In this document: piece after piece, positions 26,139 through 31,251 of the stretch | How positions within the stretch are numbered: position 1 is the stretch's first letter | Layout: the number at the start of each line of letters is the position of its first letter | DNA from: Dehalococcoidales bacterium | GTDB lineage: Bacteria > Chloroflexota > Dehalococcoidia > Dehalococcoidales > RBG-16-60-22 | NCBI GenBank assembly: GCA_016783105.1 | Contig: JADHXF010000013.1 | Coordinates: 1-31,251, forward strand | Reading direction: 5' to 3' | DNA: 31,251 nucleotides | Notes under the pieces: generated by a model | Told to the model about the DNA's origin: nothing | Seen by the model: the letters and a program-made list of their open reading frames with translations, nothing else | Databases searched by the model: none | Program-made: the position numbers and the translations under genes

Positions 26139-27843
26139 ACTCGGCAATTTCCTTGTCCTTTCGCACCAAAGCCAGTACCCGCTTTCGCTCCTCTTTCTCG
26201 AGATCCACGATGTTCAACAGCCTTTTTATGAACCTGAGGCTGGCCTCGTACTCCGGACTAACCAGCTCCGTCACCCCTAGCTCTTTCAGCGCTTCGGCTT
26301 CCTTCAGGCGATGAACCCGCGCCAGAATCTTCAGTTTTGGATTAATACTCAGAGCAACCTTTGCCGTAGTCACTACCGCCATCGGATCAGGATAGGTTAT
26401 AACCAGCGCGGTCGCTTTACCAGGGTCAACTTTAGAAAGCACATGGACATTCGTAGCATCACCGTATATGCGTGGTCTACTGCTGGCACGTGCTTCAGAA
26501 ATACGCTCGGGATCAATATCAATGACAATATAAGGTATGGCAGCATCCTGCAAGCCCTGAGCGACATTTTGCCCAACCCGGCCATAGCCGGCAACTATTA
26601 CTCTATCAGGTGTTTCAGCAGGCGCAGCCGTGGACGGTGGCGAGACCTGTTTAGTCATAAGATTTCTGCTAGCTGCACGGGAAGCTAATCTGGCTGAAAG
26701 CTGACACGCCAAGCTAATGGAAATAGGTGTCAATAACATGCTGATAATGGCGCTGGCTAAGATTAAAGAATATATCTCTGCTGAGATTATGCCGTTCTCG
26801 ATTCCTCCTTGGGCCAAGATGAAGCCGAACTCGCCAATCTGAAATAAGCCAGCACCTGTGACGAAAGCCACCCTGTTACCGTAGCCAAAAAGCCGGACGA
26901 TGCTAAAAATGACCAGGAATTTCAAGGAAATGATAACCACGACTGTAAGTAATATGGGTGCCCAGTTATGGATTACAAATGCGGGATCCAGTAGCATACC
27001 CAGAGAGACGAAGAAAAGAGTAGCGAAAACATCGCGCAGAGGTGTAATCTCTGCTAAAGCCTGGTGCACAAATCTTGTTTCACGGAGCACAAGACCGACT
27101 AAGAAAGCTCCAAAAACCACCGACAACCCGAAAATATGAGTTCCGATAGCTGCGCCCAGACAGAGAATCAGGACTGTTAACAGAAACAGTTCCCTAGCCC
27201 TAACTCCACCAACTCTGCCCATAAGCCACGGTAGTACCCATCGTCCCAGCACGATTGCCGCTCCAATAACAAGGACTGCTTTCCCGATAGCCATGGCTAG
27301 AGCAAGTGGCAGATTTTTTCCCAGGTTACTCATCAGAGGCAATGCCACCATCATTAAAACGACGCTGATATCCTGCAGGATGAGGAAAGCAATCATAATG
27401 CGCCCACGAACGGAAGTCAGCTCTCCCCGTTCCATCAATACTTTTAGGCACACGGCCGTACTGCTGAGGGATATTATCAAACCAAACAGGATGGATTGAG
27501 ATAGGTGCCAGCCGAATAACAGATAGCCCACAAGTAGCCCCAAGCCGAAAGTAACCACTATTTGTATGGACCCACCCCATATCCCCACTTTGCCTACTTC
27601 TCGTAGTTGCGCTATAGATATCTCTAATCCTAATGTAAACATCAGCAGAGCAACACCTATTGTCGCTACAGCCTCTATCAGCTCCAGGTCGCCAACCAGG
27701 CTCAGAGCATGAGGCCCAACCGCGATTCCAATAACCAGATAGCCCAATATGACCGGTTGCCTCAGCCGGTGCGCTATCATGCCTCCAACCAGGGCTGCCG
27801 ATAAAAGAATAGCAATGCTTACAACGGGATCTAACTGCTGCAT
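26125..27843 (-). CDS. CPA2/Kef-type cation:proton antiporter with RCK (TrkA-N) domain
   Basis: Membrane exchanger of 572 residues that moves K+ or Na+ against protons. Residues 1-390 contain about twelve hydrophobic segments, opening with the CPA2-type sequence SAALVGGMIAHRLRQPVILGYL. A TrkA-N nucleotide-binding domain begins near residue 415 (VIVAGYGRVGQNVAQ) and carries the acidic end of its second strand (VIDIDPERI), as expected for NAD(H) binding. There is no TrkA-C domain after it. It is convergent with the DUF454 gene and isolated from the recombinase element. By eye it is AT-richer than the CODH/ACS genes. Kef, GerN/NapA-like or CvrA-like assignment is not decidable from sequence alone. 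Confidence 0.9.
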   Translation of the reverse strand: MQQLDPVVSIAILLSAALVGGMIAHRLRQPVILGYLVIGIAVGPHALSLVGDLELIEAVATIGVALLMFTLGLEISIAQLREVGKVGIWGGSIQIVVTFGLGLLVGYLLFGWHLSQSILFGLIISLSSTAVCLKVLMERGELTSVRGRIMIAFLILQDISVVLMMVALPLMSNLGKNLPLALAMAIGKAVLVIGAAIVLGRWVLPWLMGRVGGVRARELFLLTVLILCLGAAIGTHIFGLSVVFGAFLVGLVLRETRFVHQALAEITPLRDVFATLFFVSLGMLLDPAFVIHNWAPILLTVVVIISLKFLVIFSIVRLFGYGNRVAFVTGAGLFQIGEFGFILAQGGIENGIISAEIYSLILASAIISMLLTPISISLACQLSARLASRAASRNLMTKQVSPPSTAAPAETPDRVIVAGYGRVGQNVAQGLQDAAIPYIVIDIDPERISEARASSRPRIYGDATNVHVLSKVDPGKATALVITYPDPMAVVTTAKVALSINPKLKILARVHRLKEAEALKELGVTELVSPEYEASLRFIKRLLNIVDLEKEERKRVLALVRKDKEIAEFNPD

Positions 27844-27872
27844 GTTGCTCTACCTGAAAATCTCTATGCTTC

Positions 27873-27881
27873 ATTTTAACA
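27873..27881 (-). promoter_or_regulatory. Possible extended -10 promoter of the antiporter gene
   Basis: On the minus strand TGTTAAAAT (27881-27873) is an extended -10 element about 30 bp before ATG 27843. No good -35 hexamer is visible. Confidence 0.3.
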
Positions 27882-27978
27882 TATGAGATAAACCGACTTT
27901 AAACTGTAAGCAGCGTGCTGACGAAGCGCCAGCAATTGCTTTCTCTAATTTCGCTGAACGGTTTTTGTCCGGTTATCC

Positions 27979-27997
27979 GACAATTAGGGAAATTGTC
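27979..27997. repeat. 7-bp inverted repeat beside the recombinase stop
   Basis: GACAATT and AATTGTC flank a 5-bp centre. It lies in the host-side gap between the antiporter and the recombinase stop and has no T tail, so it is not a convincing terminator; a protein-binding site is possible. Confidence 0.35.
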
Positions 27998-28021
27998 TAA
28001 TTGAGGTTGCCAGGATTAGCC

Positions 28022-29701
28022 TCATGTTAGTTGTGGGGACAAAGACCGAGTCTTGTGCTGACAGGGAACGTTATTGAGTTCAATAAGAAACGGGCTCAAG
28101 TTCAAAACTTGAGCCCGTTGGTTCACTGGTGGAGACGGGGGAGAGTCGAACTCACGATAACCATTTAAGGTGTGCGTCAGCATTTCTGCAAACAAGGGAG
28201 CGTATTCCGGCTTTGGTTCAACAGTAACCAGAGCATCTCCGTCGATGCTTATTTTGTTAAAAACTTCTTGCACCAAAGACTCTCTTTGCTTGTTCGTCAC
28301 TCCAGGATGTTGCCAAAGAGCTGGCATTTCATTTAGTAATTGGGCGGCTCTCTCCATGTTAGGCATTTCGATAGGCGTAGTATCAGGAGTAAGAGTCTTG
28401 ATCTGACGTTCCAGGTCGGCCTTTTCGCGCCTGTAGTCACCGTCGGAAATATCACCCCATAAATGCTGTTTACGTAAATTTTCCAGAACTTTGCTTAACC
28501 TGTTGGCTTGATCCTGATTAGCTTTGTTCTCAGTGACACCACCATTCAAGATAACTGCCATAACCCTGGTCTTCCACCCTTTATCCAGATTAACATATGC
28601 CAGAACTCGTTCCGCAAATTCTCGGTTCAAGGAATCTACAGACCGTGACTTCGGCATTATATTGCACTGTTTCCCATGTGAGTGGCGCTCATGAATTAAT
28701 CGTAATTTTGTGGTATCTTTGTAATACACAGCCTCGCCATGGTAGGAATTGCCGCAATGATGACATTTCAAAACATGAGAGAAAGGGTAGTCATGATTTT
28801 CCCTTCGCGGACGGCCTGTGGTCTGATTGGTTCGTTCCTTTTTGATTATCTGACAACGCAGCCATAACTGATGGACATCTTCGGGCACCTTATGGGAACC
28901 ATCGATTATCTGTTCATCAGGAAGCCCTTGGTGATAGACTACTTTGCCTTCGTAAAACCGATTACTAAGAATATCCCGGAGATTGTATCCGGTAAAGAAT
29001 CTGCCGTTTTGTGTTCTGTAACCATCGGCATTTAGATGATTTGCCACCTCTCTATAGGAATAATCTCCGGTAGCATATTCTTTCAATGCCATGAATAAGA
29101 TCGGTATTGTGGCAGGATCCGGCACTTTATGCTCACGTGTACCTGCTTTTAACTCGCTCTTAAAACCCAATGGGGACGGACCAACATGTAACCCGCTTTC
29201 CGCTTTGCGTACCAGTCCTTCTGTTATATATCGAGATAGATTGCGGCTATAGCCTTCATCCATGGTCTCATTGATCCGTTCAGAAAGAAAATCGCGGTCA
29301 CTGCCTGAGATAATCCCCTGGCTTACGAAGACTACAGTTTTACCTAAAAGCTTTAGTTCTTCTTTGTACCTGATACATTCCGCCTGATTGCGGCCAAAAC
29401 GTGAAGTATGGTCAACCAGTAGCACGTCGAACCTGTCCAATCGGGCATCCTCAATGATCTGCTGGAATTGAGCGCGTTTTTCCACACTTCTGCCGCTGAC
29501 AAACTCGGTATACCATCGAACTCCAAGCAATAAGCCGTACATCTGAGCAAAACGCTCGGCATTTTTATGCTGAATATCAGGACCAAAACCATCTCGCTGG
29601 TCAAGGGTACTATCTCGGACGTAGACTTCAGCTCTCAGACCTTTTAGGTCTTCGAAGGTCGTCGTACGACTCATCTTTCTAACCGTCTTTGTGGTCGTCA
29701 T
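28022..29701 (-). CDS. Large serine recombinase (site-specific integrase)
   Basis: Cuts and rejoins DNA at attachment sites through a serine nucleophile. The 559-residue protein has the resolvase domain at about 20-170, with Ser31 in VYVRDSTLDQ and the DHTSRFGR segment near 111-118. The recombinase (DUF4368/PF07508-like) DNA-binding domain follows. A zinc ribbon comes next (CHHC at 313-316, Cys346), then a coiled-coil-like stretch near 400-440. ATG 29701 is chosen because GAGGAGGT lies seven bases upstream; an in-frame start at 29758 has no such site. The last part is odd: residues ~516-525 are encoded by a tmRNA 3' end and 526-559 by its terminator and adjacent sequence. The natural C-terminus in the free element is therefore probably different. 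Confidence 0.93.
   Translation of the reverse strand: MTTTKTVRKMSRTTTFEDLKGLRAEVYVRDSTLDQRDGFGPDIQHKNAERFAQMYGLLLGVRWYTEFVSGRSVEKRAQFQQIIEDARLDRFDVLLVDHTSRFGRNQAECIRYKEELKLLGKTVVFVSQGIISGSDRDFLSERINETMDEGYSRNLSRYITEGLVRKAESGLHVGPSPLGFKSELKAGTREHKVPDPATIPILFMALKEYATGDYSYREVANHLNADGYRTQNGRFFTGYNLRDILSNRFYEGKVVYHQGLPDEQIIDGSHKVPEDVHQLWLRCQIIKKERTNQTTGRPRRENHDYPFSHVLKCHHCGNSYHGEAVYYKDTTKLRLIHERHSHGKQCNIMPKSRSVDSLNREFAERVLAYVNLDKGWKTRVMAVILNGGVTENKANQDQANRLSKVLENLRKQHLWGDISDGDYRREKADLERQIKTLTPDTTPIEMPNMERAAQLLNEMPALWQHPGVTNKQRESLVQEVFNKISIDGDALVTVEPKPEYAPLFAEMLTHTLNGYREFDSPPSPPVNQRAQVLNLSPFLIELNNVPCQHKTRSLSPQLT
28089..28119 (-). terminator. Intrinsic terminator, apparently that of ssrA
   Basis: AACGGGCTCAAGTT and AACTTGAGCCCGTT form a perfect 14-bp stem with a 3-nt loop. 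On the minus strand it is followed by a T-rich tail (28088-28083). It lies 7 bp beyond the CCA end of the tmRNA-like fragment, where the native terminator of ssrA would be. It also falls inside the annotated end of the recombinase frame. Confidence 0.85.
28127..28155 (-). other. Displaced tmRNA (ssrA) 3' end, predicted attachment site
   Basis: On the minus strand this reads as the 3' end of a tRNA-like domain: GTGAG, T-loop TTCGACT, a C-rich stem half, then CGTCTCC-A-CCA. The T-loop and the terminal CGTCTCCACCA agree with the 3' end of Bacillus subtilis tmRNA as I remember it. The rest of the tRNA-like domain is absent because recombinase coding sequence begins immediately upstream. One extra C seems present between T-stem and acceptor strand. 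Serine-recombinase islands integrated at the ssrA 3' end are known in Dehalococcoides, which makes an att site the best reading. A tRNA-Ser end is less likely from the acceptor sequence. Confidence 0.8.
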
Positions 29702-29876
29702 TGCGCTCACCTCCTCGGTACTTCTCTGCGTCAGTGTATACACTGGAAAGTATACCACCTAACGCACTTCCATCGCCATTCGGTGACGGCTGTTCGTGAA
29801 CCTGTTCCCAAGTCAAGGCAGAGCGCAGCATATCAGCCAGGATAGTTGCCAGCTTTTGCGTTTCAATCGTGCTCAT
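29679..29876 (-). CDS. Possible 65-residue protein overlapping the recombinase start
   Basis: Not recognised. The frame runs ATG 29876 to TAG 29679 and overlaps the recombinase start by 23 bp, so the recombinase ribosome binding site lies inside its end, an arrangement typical of translational coupling. The N-terminal half is predicted helical (TQKLATILADMLRSALTWEQV) and the C-terminal half is polar and disordered-looking. No good ribosome binding site precedes it, which weakens the call. If real, an accessory factor of the recombinase is conceivable, but that is guesswork. Confidence 0.4.
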   Translation of the reverse strand: MSTIETQKLATILADMLRSALTWEQVHEQPSPNGDGSALGGILSSVYTDAEKYRGGERNDDHKDG

Positions 29877-29975
29877 TTGCTCTTACTCAGTCCATATGAT
29901 AACCTGAGTTTCAAAGAGGTTGTAAGCGGGCTAATTCCGGCGAGAATCCATATTTAATTGTTAAATTCGAAGATT

Positions 29976-30611
29976 ATGTGCGAGACACCGAGGTTGATGA
30001 CGGATAAGGAAGCTGCGAGGCTCTATCGCCTTGAGGATATTGGAGTATGCCTGTGGGGCTACTGGGGTGTGGAGCGCCCGGGACAGCCAAAGCTTGCCGG
30101 CAAGCTGGCTAAAGAGGCCCTTCTGTTTTCTACTGGCAGCTCTTCTCGTGAACTACAGACGTCCCTCCTCCACCGGGATATCGGCAAGGGACGAATACTA
30201 CTGTCATTGCCCTCGCTAAGAGTAGTCAGCCCCGACCTGGCAGAGGTTACGAAAAAGAATGAAGGCCCGATATTGGTCGCTGTGGAGGGTGATGACCATG
30301 AAACCTGGACTTATGGAGTCTGGCTTTACCGCCTCGTACGACGCATCTATCCAGCCAGAGGTAAAGGTGGCAAGCCTGGTCAGGTGTCGTGGAAAATCGT
30401 GGCAGCCTGGTTGCAGGAAGAACCAGCCCTGTTAGACCAATTTGTCGACCTACTCGTCGATCGAAAACTTAGAACCTGGGAACAAGAGCAAAAAGGAGTC
30501 ACAATTCAAGATTCAGACCGAAAGTGGGCTCGCCATGAGGCTACACAGGAAATCAAACGCGGGCTGGCCCGAGCCGGTCTGAAAATGGCTGAACTCAGGA
30601 GGGGTTCCTGA
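29976..30611 (+). CDS. Unrecognised protein in the island (about 212 residues)
   Basis: I do not recognise this protein. The frame is open from 29958 (TTG); ATG 29976 and ATG 29997 (MTDKEAARLYRLEDIG) are both possible starts, and none has a strong ribosome binding site. The visible sequence is soluble, with no signal peptide or membrane segment. It has a helix DKEAARLYRLEDIG, a beta-rich middle (ILLSLPSLRVVSPDL, ILVAVEGDDHETWTYGVWLYRLV) and a basic C-terminal helical stretch (ATQEIKRGLARAGLKMAELRR) that might bind nucleic acid. It is divergent from the recombinase module across about 80 bp, in which AACCT and AGGTT form a dyad. Its place in the element suggests cargo or an accessory gene. Confidence 0.6.
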   Translation: MCETPRLMTDKEAARLYRLEDIGVCLWGYWGVERPGQPKLAGKLAKEALLFSTGSSSRELQTSLLHRDIGKGRILLSLPSLRVVSPDLAEVTKKNEGPILVAVEGDDHETWTYGVWLYRLVRRIYPARGKGGKPGQVSWKIVAAWLQEEPALLDQFVDLLVDRKLRTWEQEQKGVTIQDSDRKWARHEATQEIKRGLARAGLKMAELRRGS

Positions 30612-30744
30612 CCGGAAGACGGGCGGTAACGTTCCTGCGCAATGCTGGCGCCAAACAGTGAGCACTCCGAAGGGGATTTTGCCCTCACCAGATAGCTCTC
30701 AAGTGACTCCCTTATGCCCGGTTACGCCCACTAGCCGTGACCAC

Positions 30745-30797
30745 TCAGTGGATAGCCCCAGTAGCTAGCCCCAGTAGCTAGCCCTCAGTAGCTAGCC
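30745..30797. repeat. 13-bp tandem repeat, four units
   Basis: Two exact units CCAGTAGCTAGCC (30758-30770 and 30771-30783) are followed by a 14-bp variant CTCAGTAGCTAGCC (30784-30797). A degenerate unit, TCAGTGGATAGCC, precedes them (30745-30757). The degenerate unit also forms part of the inverted repeat CCACTCAGTGG (30741-30751). Confidence 0.85.
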
Positions 30798-30879
30798 CAT
30801 TAAACTTCCTATGCCGATTACCAGATTGCTTTCCCCGGTCATCCCTCGTCGGGAATCATCATGAGGGCATCCATTTTAG

Positions 30880-31010
30880 TATGCAGCTACCTGTCCTGAG
30901 ACTGCATCATGGCCACACTCTAACTATGCGGTCGGCTTTTCGAGACTGCATACTCCAGCTATGCTGACCACCTGTGCGGTTTTCTGCCTCCTTCAGCTAT
31001 GCAGGTAGAA
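30880..31010. repeat. Dispersed short direct and inverted repeats
   Basis: AGACTGCAT occurs twice (about 30899 and 30944) and CAGCTATGC twice (about 30957 and 30994). GCATA/TATGC pairs face each other around 30948-30964. CTACCTG (30887-30893) is inverted at 31002-31008 as CAGGTAG. Individually these are short; their clustering within 130 bp is what stands out. Confidence 0.5.
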
Positions 31011-31214
31011 ATTCAGCGAGGGGATATATATCTTCCTGGGTCACCCCCCCCCATCAGTACGGGTATACGGCACAGGAATGACCGCTTCTTCCGGTTTTTC
31101 ACTGACCGGGCAGGCTGTCATCTTCTCCATGGTTCAGCCACGTGGACTGGGTGGCTTAGCATGGTCGTGCTATAAGCTAACTTCTCAATACCACTAACAA
31201 TAAAAATAAACTAC

Positions 31215-31237
31215 GTATCAACCTATACGATTGATAC
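31215..31237. promoter_or_regulatory. Operator-like dyad at the right edge
   Basis: GTATCAA (31215-31221) and TTGATAC (31231-31237) are perfect inverted copies with a 9-bp centre. CCTATACG and CCTATCG nearby look like further half-sites. The form suits a phage-type repressor or excisionase site ahead of a gene outside the window. Confidence 0.4.
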
Positions 31238-31251
31238 CTATCGTGTACCAT

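Larger units (their letters stand above)
30612..31251. other. Repeat-rich non-coding stretch of the island
   Basis: No frame of useful length is open here on either strand. It holds a 13-bp tandem repeat (30745-30797), several short inverted copies of a GCATAG-like motif (30880-31010), a run of nine C (31044-31052), a GATATATATC palindrome (31023-31032) and a dyad near the right edge (31215-31237). It could be a cis-acting region of the element, or the leader of a gene beyond the edge. Confidence 0.5.

Noticed and set aside
27979..27997. Terminator for the recombinase gene
   Set aside because: The inverted repeat has no T-rich tail in either direction; the ssrA-type terminator at 28089-28119 is far stronger.
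28127..28155. 3' end of a serine or other tRNA gene
   Set aside because: The acceptor CGTCTCC and loop TTCGACT fit tmRNA better, and no tRNA body is present upstream. A different tRNA is not fully excluded.
30745..30797. Short CRISPR array
   Set aside because: The 13-bp units are back to back with no spacers, and no cas genes are visible.
31044..31052. Run of nine C as a phase-variable tract
   Set aside because: It is not inside or just upstream of any visible gene, so slippage would have no evident target within the window; it could also be an assembly artefact.

Overview
The window looks like chromosome of an anaerobic Chloroflexota bacterium, most likely of the class Dehalococcoidia, that carries the bacterial Wood-Ljungdahl (reductive acetyl-CoA) pathway. 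Three things point there: a complete bacterial-type CODH/ACS operon, archaeal-style GlmU-like sugar nucleotidyltransferases, and a serine-recombinase element inserted at the tmRNA gene ssrA, an arrangement described for Dehalococcoides genomic islands. The taxonomic call is inference; no rRNA is present.

Region 1 (12-16951, minus strand) is one tightly packed operon, read right to left: cooC-type ATPase, fhs, the corrinoid-protein activator acsV, a second CooC/AcsF-type ATPase, folD, a 73-residue unknown, acsD, cooS/acsA, acsB, acsC, acsE, a DUF3786 protein, and a large iron-sulfur flavoprotein. Together they activate formate on tetrahydrofolate, interconvert the C1-folates, move the methyl group to the corrinoid protein and join it with CO to make acetyl-CoA. 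The same route can run in reverse. Formate dehydrogenase and methylene-THF reductase are not in the window. A TTGCCA-18-TATAAT promoter sits upstream of the first gene.

Region 2 (16952-21068, plus strand) holds a DUF1847 protein and an MTH1187-type thiamine-binding protein. These are followed by a promoter, a TPP riboswitch with a terminator, thiC, and a site-2 protease with CBS domains.

Region 3 (21069-26138, plus strand) is an amino-sugar operon: two tandem GlmU-like paralogues, then glmS behind a good sigma70 promoter. A DUF454 membrane protein and a hairpin terminator follow.

Region 4 (26125-27843, minus strand) is a CPA2/Kef-type cation:proton antiporter.

Region 5 (about 28127 to the right edge) is interpreted as one end of an integrated genomic island. 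A displaced 3' end of ssrA and its apparent native terminator lie directly against, and inside, the 3' end of a large serine recombinase gene. As a result the last ~34 residues of the recombinase are written in what should be host DNA. To the right are a small overlapping ORF, an unrecognised 217-codon gene and a 640-bp repeat-rich non-coding stretch. The model predicts an intact ssrA on the minus strand beyond the right edge.
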